Below are positions 1-10,498 of a DNA stretch of 64,000 nt, piece after piece; position 1 is the stretch's first letter; each line of letters begins with the position of its first letter. The DNA is taken from NCBI GenBank assembly GCA_018136815.1, contig CM030940.1, positions 1,382,613 through 1,446,612 of the forward strand, given 5' to 3'. The DNA is from Isochrysis galbana (Eukaryota; Haptophyta; Isochrysidales; Isochrysidaceae). The notes under the pieces were generated by a model that saw only the letters and a list, made by a program, of their open reading frames with translations, ran no database searches and was not told the DNA's origin. The translations under genes were made by a program, and so were the position numbers.

Positions 1-3000
1 ATCGCGTGTCTGAGTTGGAGGAGGTGCGTGGTGCACTCCCCCCGAGCCCGGTCTGTTTGTGGGCGCCGAGGGGCAAACCAGCAGCACAGGCGGACATTCG
101 CCCGACTGGACGCCCCCTTGCCCTCTCCGCACCGCGTCCTCCACAGGTACTCGAGGCTAGCGGTGTTTGCCTGACTGCCCTTGAGGCTGCCATTACCAGA
201 CAGCGTCAGCGCGAGCTCCGCCTCAGTCAGCGTGCCGCTTCCGGTGGGCTGCCCTCGGGCCCGACGGTGAGGCTAGAAAAGAGTCATCATGGGCAATCGT
301 CTGTGTCCGGCTGCAAGCAGATCCTCTGTGAGAAGTGCCATAAGAGACCTGCCATCCACGGCCCGCCCGAGAGCTCCGCAGAGACAGGCGGCGGGACCGC
401 GTCTCTGGAAGGAGCAGCGGCCGACGACTCCGAGGGCGAAGAGGCGGCCTCGATGCGCGCCTTGTGCTACGTGTGCTCAGCGGAAGCGGCGATGGAAGCT
501 CGCCAGCCGTCGCTCTCCCGCCATGGGCAGGTAGTAGCAGTTGGCGCATCTGGCTTCACGGGTTGGGTCCAGGGGATGCGGAGGACAAAGGACACGAAAG
601 TACTCAAAGCCATGTACACTTCAGAGCTTCCGCAACAGGTGACGAGCGGCGATGGGGACTTGGGGCGCGCCGCTGTGGCTTGCGTCATGCAGCGCGCTAG
701 TGCGGACGGCCCATGCTGCCCTTTTGGAGCGGCAGGACAAGGAGGGTGAGCCACACCTCGGGGGCCATGCACTCAGCTGGCTGATCTGGTGTGCCGGCGG
801 GACCCACCCCAGCAAGTCCCCCTCAGGTGCGCCGGCTCACATCATTGCAAGACCCGGAAGTAGTGGAGGTGGAGGAATTGTCGTCTGAGGAGGAGGGAGA
901 CGAGCTGGGTGAGCTCGCCGCTGCTGGGAGTGGAGCAAGCGACGGCAGGAGTACCTCACATGGCGGAGGGAAGCGGCGCCGTACCCCCTCTCACCGAGAG
1001 GCTCGCGCCTTGGCTGCGTCCGGCGTGATGGATGCCGACTCGGACAGCGACGCGTCATCGGAGGGTGAGGCCAAGGGGAGCGGCCGCGACGGCGGAAGCG
1101 TTGGTGAGCTCCAACGGGGAGGCCCACATGGCGGCCTGTCAAAAGCCAAGCTCGTGCGCGCTTGGAAGGAGGAGCTTGCCAACGAGGCGAGCTTGCTTGC
1201 GCAAGGGCAACAATTGCTGGTGCGCCGACGAGCCACACGGCGAAGAGGAATCGCACCCGGCGACGAGGCTGCCTCACCTGTGCGAGCGATCCCAGGCGGC
1301 GGGAAGAGGCGGCGGTCTTCCGCGAGGAGTGCCACCAGCGAGGACGCCCTCATCCAGAAGTGCAGCGTGTGCAGGCATCCGTTCTTCGAAATCACGCAGG
1401 TGTGCCAGGCGCCGTGCTTGTTCATCGCTGCTGCCTTGCAGCCCATGCATCACCGTTGGGCCGCTGGGGGTGCTCCGCCGCCCGTGAGGCCCCGCCCTTC
1501 CCGCTGGCCACCCCACGACCGGACGAGATGGCCTCCCATTCCTGCAGAGAGCCCAATGCGTGCCGACCCACGCCCTGTCCTCGCAGGTCTATCCTCACCC
1601 CACCTTCAACGTTCCTCTGTGCTACTACTGCCACGAGGCGGTGGTCGAGGCTGACAAGCGGCGCGGCGAGGATGCCGACGTCGCTGCTGGCACCGCCACC
1701 CCAGGGCCAGCCGGCGCCGAAGCTTCGGACCAGATGAGGGTGAATGCAGACGAGGACGAGGCAGAGGCCGACACGAGTGACGGGTCGCAGCCGGGATCCG
1801 AGGAGGACATCCTGTGTAGTTGGTGTGCGGGGTACCACTCGGTCTCTTGCTCGCCCTCCCACTCGGCGTCAGTCGAGGAGCCGGACCTCTTCTTGTGCGA
1901 CTCGCCGGGCTGTGGCCGAGGAATTTGCGCGCGTTGCATCGAGTCGAATCTGGGCCCATCCGCGGTGGACGCCGTGCGCGACGCGGACCCTTGGTTCTGT
2001 TATGCCTGCGAGCCGCAACCTCTCGCCCATCTGCGCCGGCGCACGGAGCGGATCGTCTCGCGCCAGAGGAAGGCGGCGCGGCGGCGGCGGCGGCGGCAAG
2101 AAGCGGCCGCCAAAGCGGAGGAGGCGCGGGCGTTTGCTGCAGCCACCGGGGTGCGGCCCCCCTTTCGTGGGGCGCTGTCACGCGCTCCCTTTCCGCCGCT
2201 CGCCGGGCTGCCCCGTGCGAGCCTTGAGGGTGTGCCAGGCATAGTGGGGGGCCGCGACCCCGCGGACGGCGTGACGACGTCGTCTCAAGACCTCGACGAC
2301 GAGTCGGGCATCCCGCTTAAGCCGGTGCACTCCACGCCGGTCGGCAGCCGAATCAGCGCCGCTGAGCACGCGGCCAAGACGGCCGAGGTAGCTGCGGCCG
2401 CAGCGGCGGCCGCCGCCGCTGCGATGGAGGAGCAGGAAGCGGAACTCGATAGAACAGCGCCGCCGCTCGAGCTTTGGGAGCAGTCTCCGGACGCGGAGGC
2501 GGTCACCGTGCTGCCGCGCATCGCCAGGCGCCTCAAGCCTCACCAGGCAAGCCAACCCGCCGCCCCACGATTGGGTCGCCCTGCCCCGCATTCCGCCGCC
2601 CCGCCCCCGAGCCTGCACGCCCCGCTCGCTGGTTGGAGGGCTCGGTACGGCCACTGACCTGGCGGGTGGACGGCGCCGTCGAGCCAAGACTCCGGACGTC
2701 GCGTGCACGCACACACGTCACCCGCACTTTCCAGTTGGATACCGTGCGCCGCCGGAGGACGCCGACGCGAGGCGACAGCGTCGCCACGCCGGACACGCGC
2801 GCTTCAACCCCCCTCCCCCCGCCCGTCCCCGTCCCGGCCCGCCTGCTGCCTCGCAGATCGAGGGCGTCCGCTTCTTGTGGTCCGCATGCATGGGCCCCTC
2901 TCGCCCCGACCTCGGCCGCTGCCGCCACAAGGAGGGGGCGGAGCACCATGGCTGTGTCCTGGCGCACGCCATGGGGCTCGGCAAGACGCTGACCATCATC

Positions 3001-6000
3001 GCCTTCTTGCATACGGCACTCAAACGGGCGCTCGCGCCATCGGGGCTGCCGTACGTCCAGGCGACGGCCTCCGCCCCCGATGCCGTGTCCCTCCCGAGCT
3101 CGCCTCCGACAGCGCTGGTCCTCGTGCCCAAGTCCGTCGCCTCGCAATGGGAGCAGGAGTTTTCCAAGTGGCTGACTGACGAGATGGGCAACCATGTCGG
3201 GGGCGGCCCATCGCTGAAATGCTTCCGGCTCGACGCCGAGGGTCGGTCCGCAGTGCATCGCGCTGCGAGGCTTTCCCAGCTTCGGAGGTGGCGAGCGGAA
3301 GGGGGCGTCATGATCGTTGTGCACGACACGTTCCGGTCCATCCTCACCTCGCGAACCGTGGCTGGGTCGCAGTTCGCCGCGGCCGCGGCCGCGGCCGCCG
3401 TCGATCCGTCCGTCGCCCCGGAGTCCGCGCCCGCGATAAGCCTCGACGCGGAGTTCCGCTCTTTGCTGCTCTGGCCGGGTGCGGACATCCTGGTGGTGGA
3501 CGAGGCGCACGTTCTGAAGAACGAGCACAACCAGCTGTCCAAAGTGCTATCGCAGGTGCTCGGCGTCCGCCGGTGCGGGGATGGACCCCGCCGGCGCGTC
3601 ACGGAGCGGCAGACCTCAGGGAAGGGGGGGAGGGGAATTACCCGTCGCGATGGGCGGAGCGCTCGGAGAGGCGGCCTCCCTCTCGCGCCTGCTCGCCCTT
3701 GCTGAGTCACGACCCCGGCACCGCGCAACCCTACGGCAGGTGATGACAAAACGGCGGGTGCTTCTGACCGGCACTCCCCTTCAAAATAATCTGCGCGAGT
3801 ACTTCCACATGGTGGACTTTGCATCGCCGGGGGAGCTGGGCGAACTTCGCAGCTTCCAGAAGCTCTTCGAGGAGATCATCGAGAGAGGGCAGTGGAAGGC
3901 GGCAGCCGGCGCTACCGGCACGGAGTCTGCCGAGTTGCAGGTGAGGGGGTACCCCTCGCCACGCGGGCCCGCGCGAGCGCCGCGCTCTCATCCTGTTCTC
4001 CCGCTCGTCGTCCCGCGAGCAGAAGCGTCAGCGCGAGCATTCTAAGGCGATGTCTAAACGCATCTGGGCTCTCACGCGCAAGCTCGACCGGCTGGTCCAT
4101 CGGAAAGGCGTCGAGGTTCTCCACAAGGACCTCCCACAATCGCACGAGCTCGTGCTGGTGCTCAGCCCCACGGACACTCAGAGGAGAATCTACAACGCAA
4201 GGATCGCCCACGCGCTCCGCCCGCCCGCGGACGCCGCGCACGCGCTGGCGGCATCGGCCGTGTCGGATGGCCCCGCCGTCGCGCCCCCCGCCGAGGCGGC
4301 CACCTCCATCCCCGCGGCCGCCACGCGCGTGGGATCGAGCGACGAGCTCGCGGCCGCAGGCCCGACCTCCGGCCCAGTCGATCCGGCAGCCATGCCGAGC
4401 GCCAACGAAATCGACGCCGCGCTCCCCTCCGACGCGGCTACCATCCGGCCATCCCTGCTCGCGCTCCACCAAGAGATGCTGCGCATTTACAACCACCCGG
4501 CTACGCTGCTGGACCCCGCCACGCTCTTGCCCTCGGTTCGCACCACGACGGCGCAGGCCGCCCCCGCTGCCGAGCAGCCGCCCGCCGCGCCCGAGGGCCC
4601 ACCACAGCCAGCCTGGCGCGACGTGTCGTCTGCGGAGTCGAACGCCGGCTGGACGCTTGCGGCGGGCTCCGGCCCCCCTCCTGCTGAGCAGGTTGCCCGG
4701 AACGTGCCCTGGCTGGACGAGTCGTGGCCACCCTCGCAGCGTCGCACCCTCAACGCCGCCTTCTCGCCCGCCGTGAGCGCCAAGGTTTCGGCGGTGCTCC
4801 TGCTGCTCCAGCACGCGGCGAGGACGGACGAGAAGGTGGGATGGCGGCCGCAGAGGCTGTGACGCGCCCTCCGTGCGCCCCGCACGGAGAGCTGTCGGGA
4901 CGGACGCGTGTGCGGCAGCGCCGGCCGCCTCACCGCTCGCGGCGCCTCGTTGACCGCTGCCCTCCGCCCCCGTGACGACGTAGGTGCTCCTCTTCTCGCA
5001 GTCTCTGGAGACGCTCGACACCATCGAGCGCGTGCTCCAGCTCGCCCCCTCGCCGCGGCCGAGCCGCGCCGAAGGCCGCGAGTTGCCACCGCGCGAGGGC
5101 CACCAATCGTACGAGTCGGCAGCCGGCTGGCAACCAGGACTCGACTACGTCCGTCTCGACGGTCAGACGACGATCGATCAGCGCGACCGGATGGTCGCGC
5201 AGTTCAACTCGTCCCCCCCTGCGTCGGGCCTGCGGCTCTTCCTCATCTCCACGCGCGCCGGGGGCTTTGGGCTCAATCTGACGGCGGCTTCTAGGGTGAT
5301 ACTCTTTGACGCCTCCTGGAATCCCTCACAGGACACGCAGGCCGTCCATCGCGCGTACAGGTAGACCAAGGCGCCCTGCGCCCGGACGCGTGGCGCGGCG
5401 GTGCGCCCCCCCCCCCCCCCCGGCCGCACGGGGGGGGGCTTCCCCCTCGCCCCCTCGCCTCGCCCGCGCCCACCAACCCCCAGCCCGCCCCACACCCCGC
5501 CTCACCCACTTAAGGTATGGGCAGCGGCGCACGGTCTACGTCTACCGCCTCATCGCGCAAGGTTGGGAAGAATGCCTATACCGGCAGCAGGCGCGTCCGC
5601 CCTGCGGTCCGGACCGTCGCCTTGCGCAACTCGCGCGGCGCGGCGCGTCACCCGCCCACCTGGTCTTCGCTGTCGGCAATGTGCCGCGGCGACGCATGGT
5701 CGGGGACGCCGCGCTGCCCCTGCCGCCTCACCATCCTCCCCCATCCCCCTTCCCCCCTGTCGACCAGGTGGTCAAGCTCCAGCTCGCCGGCCGCGTCGTG
5801 GACGACCAGGCGCTCGAGGCGCGATACACCGCTGAGGAGATGCGCGAATACTACAAGCCGCTCCCGGCACCCCTGCGGACGATCGAGCCCGCGCCGGAGG
5901 GTGAGAGCGGGAGCCGACCGCCGGCCAGCGCACGCCCGGGCGCCAGTCTGGCGCCTGAGTCATGGTTGCCGTTTCTAGCCTCAGACCCGGACGTGGGGCC

Positions 6001-6724
6001 CTTGCTCCACTCGGTCGAGGATCACGCTCTGCGGCTGGGCGACACGGAGGACCTCTTGACCGTGAGGGAGATGGAGGACGCGTCCAACGAGCTCCTTCTC
6101 GACACGCTGTCCCAGCCGAGGGAGCGCGCCTTCTGCCCGTCGTGCCACCGGCAGCTCCATCGCATCTCCTACCAGCAGCTCGCATTCACGTGCCCCCACT
6201 GCGCCCACCGCGGGCTGCTGCCTCCGGCCCCTCCGATTGTCGTGCGGACGGACCCCAACACGGGCCAGCCGACGCCCAAGCTCACCGTTCGGTGGCAGAT
6301 CTACGGCGAGATGAGCCACCCGAACGACCAGTCCAAGGTGCTGAGGACCTGCCTGCCCCCCGGCGGCGCGTACCATGTACAGTGGCGTCCGCTGCCATCC
6401 GACCCCGACGACGGGCTGGGCCTCGGCCTCCCCCTCGGGCCCGACGAGGGGTGGGTCGACGGCAAGAAGCCCGTTGCGCCAGGCAAGCTCATCGGCAAGT
6501 CGGGGCTCTCGTCCACCACCGCCTACCAAGCGAGAGTGCGCGCGCGGATGAGCGCCTGCGAATGCCAGCTCTCCGCCGCCGTCATTGCCTACGCTATCGA
6601 GTGCCAGTGCGTGTGGACGGCCTGGTCGCCACCGTCGGCGCGCGCAACGCCGGTCGGTGACGAGGGTGCGCCGGCGGCCGTGCCGGTAGGCGCCGCGAGC
6701 GTCACCGAAGCACCACCGGCCTGA
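1..6724 (+). CDS. ATRX-like: ATRX-like SNF2 chromatin remodeller, 5' partial
   Basis: Probable ATP-dependent nucleosome remodeller of the ATRX family, nuclear. Proposed exons: <1-23, 147-638, 827-1399, 1587-2546, 2857-3555, 3740-3940, 4023-4835, 4984-5360, 5515-5590, 5768-6724. All junctions keep frame and give about 1722 visible residues. An ADD-type zinc module spans the 1399/1587 junction (CSVC, then CYYC, CSWC, CDSPGC, CARC, CYAC), as in ATRX/DNMT3. The helicase follows: RRLKPHQ, AHAMGLGKT (motif I, about residues 719-726), DEAH (about 897-900), LTGTPLQNN (motif III), VLLFSQSLETLD, and STRAGGFGLNL to HRAYRYGQ (motifs V-VI). The piece VVKLQLAGRVVDDQ matches the ATRX segment after the last helicase motif. 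Beyond it lie a CPSC/CPHC zinc ribbon and a fibronectin-III-like tail, neither typical of ATRX. Introns 2547-2856 and 5591-5767 start with GC. The true start is upstream of the window. Family assignment is firm; exact exon ends are inferred. Confidence 0.9.
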
Positions 6725-7523
6725 TAAGTCTCTGGGCTGGCGGGGGCCGACTTCGTGCTGACGGGTGGGGCGTCGTGCCCGGGAGGTGTTCCCTAAGCAG
6801 TCCACGCGGCGAGGGGCCCGCTCGGGATGGGGGCGGAACCCGGTCCCGCCGCGACGCGCAGCCGCGTGAGGCGTCATGGACTCCGCGCCACGCGCGACCA
6901 TTCGCGGAGCGGAGCGGCCGACGACCTGCGAGCGGCTCCTCCCAGCGAAGGCCGCACCCGCTGTGCCTATCAACGGGCGCGGGGCCGGCCGGCTCGCACG
7001 CGGGCTCAGGCCTGGAGCGAACCACGCGCTTGGAATCGCACGGGGAGGAGGAGAGCTTCGCGCGGCCACCGACCGAACCTGGCGGGCGGGCGGGACGGTG
7101 CCGTCGAGCCGACCACTGGCGGCCACGTTCACATACTCTTTCGTTCGCATTCGTACGTGGGGTGCCGGTGCATCACATGCAGATGCGCACACACAGATAG
7201 AAGATCGTTCACCATTGTTTGTACGTGCGGGGCTCTCGTCCGTTTCTTCGCGCTCCAGCTCGTGCGGACCGTCTCAAGGTCGTGGTGAACGAAGAAGCAC
7301 GCGGAGATGGGGACTGGGGGGGGGTGTGGTAGGGGCTGTGAAGACTGAGACTGCGCGGCGGCAGTGAGTGATGAGGTCTAGAGGTCTTAGGAATAAGTTA
7401 TTCATGGCACCTCTGCTCCGTGAAGACGGAAGCATCTGGGCGTTTGCTATTTGGCTAGCAGCCGTTTGTCGTTTGTAGACCGTGGTAGTATGTGAATATG
7501 TAGGCAAATATGTAATATGTGGC
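6725..7523. other. Intergenic, no gene seen
   Basis: This is the 3' flank of the ATRX-like gene. Reading both strands shows no protein of recognisable family and no RNA gene. The sequence becomes less GC-rich after about 7120. It ends at the terminal repeat of a transposon fragment. Confidence 0.6.
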
Positions 7524-7800
7524 GGTCAAACAGGGCTTTTTAACTACTAATATGGGGGATGGTGGGGGAGGGAACTTTTTTTACCATTCGCCAAGGCCCA
7601 CAACCCACAACAAAACTCCCAGGGGGTCCACCCGTCGCCACGAAAATCTTCGCTAAAAAATGGTGCAACTCCCAGGGGGTCCACCCGTCGCCACGAAAAT
7701 CTTCGCTAAAAAATGGTGCGATAATTCCCCTCCCCCCTCGCCCCTCCATTGCACACGCTCTGGGGCTCTACCGGTACAGAACCGCGGCGCCCGCCTGACG
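7524..7800 (+). mobile_element. Left-end fragment of a TIR element (GGCGGTCAAACAGGG family)
   Basis: It begins with GGCGGTCAAACAGGG followed by CTTTTTAAC. The same start is seen at 8495 and 12795. The internal sequence (GAAAATCTTCGC, ATGGTGCGA, then a C-rich run and CACGCTC) also recurs at 12900-12980. No matching right end with a target duplication was found, so this is probably a truncated non-autonomous copy. Confidence 0.5.
7614..7719. repeat. Two tandem 53-bp units
   Basis: The unit starting AACTCCCAGGGGGTCC and ending AAAAAATGGTGC occurs twice back to back (7614 and 7667), practically identical. This is a recent local duplication inside the transposon fragment. Confidence 0.85.
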
Positions 7801-7904
7801 AGAATCGGGATGGCCCATAGGGCCTGACTGAGGGCAATGAGGAGGGAGGCATGCCGGCGGCAGGCGGCAGGCGCGGCGGAGGAGACGACTTCGAAGACGT
7901 GTTG

Positions 7905-8166
7905 TTATCTTGCCCATCTGAAGGCTGTAGGCATGAATATTCGTGTAAGGTACGCGCCCACACTGACAGTTGAACAGTTCCCCGTGTTGCCACTGACGCA
8001 CAAGACACACAGATTCGGATTCCCCATGGTCTCAAGTCCAGGTTTGCAGATTTTGGTCTCGAAATTAGCGACTCGAATTTTGTTTTTGCTGTTACTATAA
8101 TTGTTGGCTCGTTTAAGGGAATAAACTGGCATGACTTCGACTTCTCGTTCTGCAGTCGCTCTGCGA

Positions 8167-8228
<62 letters not shown>

Positions 8229-8350
8229 CCTCCTCTCCTCGGCCGACGGAGGGAAGTTTTGTCCAAAACATTCTCCGGTCCCAGGATATTCCGTGGGGGG
8301 TCTCTCCGCGCTCCGCGAGGGAAAGGACGCGATCTCGCTCCGAGATCGGC
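7905..8350 (+). repeat. Interspersed repeat family A, copy 1
   Basis: About 440 bp running from CCCATCTGAAGGCTGTAGGC through a (CT)n run to GAGGGAAAGGACGCGATC. Near-identical copies lie at 17385-17790 (same strand) and 32955-33330 (opposite strand). The three differ mainly in the length of the internal (CT)n run. The ends were not defined by target duplications. It could be a solo LTR or a retroposon; no coding capacity was recognised. Confidence 0.75.
8167..8226. repeat. (CT)n microsatellite
   Basis: About 60 bp of uninterrupted CT dinucleotides inside repeat family A. The other two copies of the family have much shorter runs at the same place. Confidence 0.95.
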
Positions 8351-8494
8351 CTCACATTTCCGATCTTCGTCCGTACTTCACCATCACCGATTATTCTCCG
8401 CTCGCTGAAGATGAGTACTTGGTTGAAGAGTTACTTGATCGCAAGGGTGATGGAGTTTCACTCAAGTATCTCGTCAAGTGGCGCGGCTATCCAA
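8338..8494 (+). pseudogene. Chromodomain remnant of a chromovirus-type retroelement, split by a transposon
   Basis: The frame reads HISDLRPYF, then EYLVEELLDRKGDG, then LKYLVKWRGYP. The last part is the beta-strand core of a chromodomain, with the aromatic residues and the KW(R/K)GY signature. Chromodomains at the end of integrase are typical of Ty3/gypsy chromoviruses. The reading frame is cut at 8494 by the TIR element at 8495-10491. If the element and one copy of its 7-bp target duplication are removed, the frame continues for about a dozen codons to a stop near 10533. No reverse transcriptase or integrase core is present nearby, so this is a fragment. A host chromodomain protein is less likely because nothing of a gene surrounds it. 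Confidence 0.65.
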
Positions 8495-8734
8495 GGGCGG
8501 TCAACACGGCTTTTTAAGTACTAATATTGGGGGGGGGTCGACATTTTTGACCGTGAGCGGAAAGCTCCGGCGAAAGCGGCTCGGAGGGTCTCCGCGCCTT
8601 TTCAGAATCCTCGTCCGAAAAGACGGTGCGAAGTCCCGTCTGACCCCCCCCCTTGCACACGCTCTGGTGGCTCACACGAGCCGAACTGGACGTCGCTCCC
8701 ACTGAGAGATGTGTTTATTTCACTTAAAAGGTGC

Positions 8735-9124
8735 CTAGACATATTTTAAATTAGGGGTCCGACGCCCCATATTGCCTATAAAGCAAATTTCAAACCCTGG
8801 TGCCCCAGCGATGACGTCCGCGCATCCGCGCATGCACATGCGCACCACACACAGCTCGCACACGGCCGATTCGGCGGTGAGCAGCATCTTGTCTGTTTTG
8901 TAAAAGCGCCACACCTTAAATTTCCACAATAGAAAGAAAAGCAGCAGGGTCAGTGCGACTCCCACTCCAGCTCCAACTCCGATTCCTTTAACATCCATCG
9001 CCGCGAATGCAATCATGATTGATGGCACGATAATCAATAAGGACAAGCCAATAATGGGAGCTATTAATTTCTTTAGTTCCTCCACCTCATATTCATCACG
9101 CTTATAGTGTATGTATACCAACAT
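8735..9124 (-). CDS. Small two-helix membrane protein, paralogue of the 9252 gene
   Basis: A 129-residue protein of unknown function. After a charged N-terminus it has a hydrophobic segment (about residues 20-43, IAPIIGLSLLIIV onward), a glycine-rich turn, and a second segment (VGVALTLLLFFLLW) followed by the basic-aromatic motif KFKVWRFYKTDKM. It is clearly homologous to the divergently transcribed protein at 9252-9569, which has the same topology and the same WK.K..RFYKT.KM.LT motif. The two starts are 127 bp apart and share an AT-rich control region. Base use is more AT-rich than the neighbouring host genes, suggesting foreign origin. It lies inside a TIR element. Whether it is expressed is unknown, and no family was recognised. 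Confidence 0.6.
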   Translation of the reverse strand: MLVYIHYKRDEYEVEELKKLIAPIIGLSLLIIVPSIMIAFAAMDVKGIGVGAGVGVALTLLLFFLLWKFKVWRFYKTDKMLLTAESAVCELCVVRMCMRGCADVIAGAPGFEICFIGNMGRRTPNLKYV

Positions 9125-9251
9125 GACGTGCCCTTATTGTTTTGCAAGAAAAAAGTTATTCACGCTCGCTCGGGGAAGCGTGTCCGAGTTAGGAGGGCGC
9201 CCCCGTCAATGACACAATCTCAAGAAAAAAAATTACTTTGCATACTGTAAG
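9125..9251. promoter_or_regulatory. Shared divergent promoter region of the paired membrane-protein genes
   Basis: 127 bp between two divergent starts. It is AT-rich near both ends, with CAAGAAAAA runs and TTTGCA on both sides (TTTTGCAAGAAAAAAG near the left gene, AAATTACTTTGCATAC near the right gene). The duplicated arrangement suggests the promoter was duplicated together with the genes. Inference from position only. Confidence 0.4.
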
Positions 9252-9569
9252 ATGTGGGTCTACGCCCGTGATAGCTTTTTCGACGATGGTCCCTACGACG
9301 TCGTCCCCTTGATCGGTCTCTTGGGTGGCATCACCTTCTGGTTTCTCGTTAGTGCTGCATTCGCAGCAGTCATCGCGTCGAGGGATGGCCTCACAAGGGT
9401 CGGGATCGCGGTCGGGGTGGTCTTCGCGCTGTTAATTCTTATCCTCTTGGTACTGTGGAAGACAAAGTATTTTCGCTTTTACAAGACGGAGAAAATGAAA
9501 CTGACCTTCGCTGCGGAGGCGATATTGAAACGGGAGGCACAAACGAAACACAAGACGTCTTCCGCTTGA
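9252..9569 (+). CDS. Small two-helix membrane protein, paralogue of the 8735 gene
   Basis: A 105-residue protein of unknown function. It has a first hydrophobic segment (about residues 18-41), a short loop with SRDGLTRVG, a second segment (IAVGVVFALLILILLVLW), and then KTKYFRFYKTEKMKLT and a charged tail. It aligns along almost its whole length with the protein encoded in the opposite direction at 8735-9124, so the pair arose by inverted duplication. The start ATG at 9252 is the first after the AT-rich intergenic region. It ends with TGA; a GAGTTAGG-type motif follows, also found in the spacer between the two genes. Location inside a TIR element suggests cargo rather than a host gene. Confidence 0.6.
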   Translation: MWVYARDSFFDDGPYDVVPLIGLLGGITFWFLVSAAFAAVIASRDGLTRVGIAVGVVFALLILILLVLWKTKYFRFYKTEKMKLTFAAEAILKREAQTKHKTSSA

Positions 9570-10244
9570 TGGGTCCCCGTGTTCCGAGTTAGGGGCGAAG
9601 TTAGGGGTCGGTAGAAATTATATACCTAAAAAGCCGGGAGGGGCGTGACAAAAAAAAGGAACCTCGAGTTGCACCCTCTTAGTCTCTGTTCGAGGTGATG
9701 CTGAGGCGTGGCGAGGCGGCTCCTGTGCTCCTGTGCCCACCTGGCTGGGGGGATCATCCTGGCGCGGTCGCTTCGGCGACAGCGGCGTGTCCATCAGGCC
9801 TTCGTCCATCTCGGCGAGGGCAGCGGCAGCGAGGGAGGGCGGCGGCGCGCGCTCCATGACCCTATCAGTTTACGGATAGTTAGCTGTGGCTGGCCGAGGC
9901 ACGCTCCACCGGGGACGCGTCGATTAGCGGCCCGACGCTCGCCCGCGCCCGCGTCGAACGTCCGCCCTCCGCGATAGTGATTTCTGGCCTATTTGCGCGT
10001 TTTCTGCTTGTCACGCATCGCTGTCGCTGTGGGTGCTACCGTGCTGGGGGGTCTGGGGCCCAAAGGGCACCGGATACATACGTGCTCGACACACCTATCC
10101 GGTCACCAACCATATCCAAAAATCTCGTAATGAATCCTCAATCTTGACTTGGTCAATTTCACCCCCTTAGAAGTTAAAATAGCTCTTTGACCGCCCTATC
10201 CTCATTTTCATTTCTGAGATGGTCATTTTTCACCCCTAATCATA

Positions 10245-10445
10245 TAATAATAATCTATCTGAGCATTAGTACCACTACTCTCACTAGCCCGGTACTAACA
10301 CGACAGCCCTCAGCGCACCTGCCCGTACACCTTGGCGCGTGCAGTTGTCACAGATACATACTCCTATGCACCCTTCCACTTCCACATCTCCCCCCTCGCA
10401 GGCCCCCGGCTCCCATTCTAACTCCCCACAAGTTAAAATGAGGGA
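10245..10445 (-). mobile_element. Retroposon of family B, 5'-truncated, with 17-bp target duplication
   Basis: The 201-bp insert is bounded by TTTCACCCCTAATCATA at 10228-10244 and again at 10446-10462. Read on the minus strand it ends in an (ATT)n tail. Its body (CTTGTGGGGAGTTA, GGGAGCCGGGGG, GTACGGGCAGGTGCGCTGAG, GTACCGGGCTAGTG) matches copies near 18690, 33750 and 57800. The direct repeat length and the microsatellite 3' tail are typical of target-primed reverse transcription. Confidence 0.85.
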
Positions 10446-10498
10446 TTTCACCCCTAATCATAAAAAATCCTGTTTGCTGTTTGACCGCCCTTATCCAA

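Larger units (their letters stand above)
8495..10491. mobile_element. About 2-kb TIR element carrying two divergent membrane-protein genes
   Basis: The ends are GGGCGGTCAACACGG (left) and, as reverse complement, AGGGCGGTCAAACAG (right). They are flanked by direct repeats TATCCAA at 8488-8494 and 10492-10498, read as a 7-bp target duplication. The insertion splits a chromodomain frame, which confirms both edges. Inside are two short divergent genes (8735-9124 minus, 9252-9569 plus), a repeat of family E (about 9695-9880), another internal terminus-like sequence ending at 10199, and a 201-bp retroposon at 10245-10445. No transposase was recognised, so it is non-autonomous or of an unfamiliar type. 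Confidence 0.7.
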
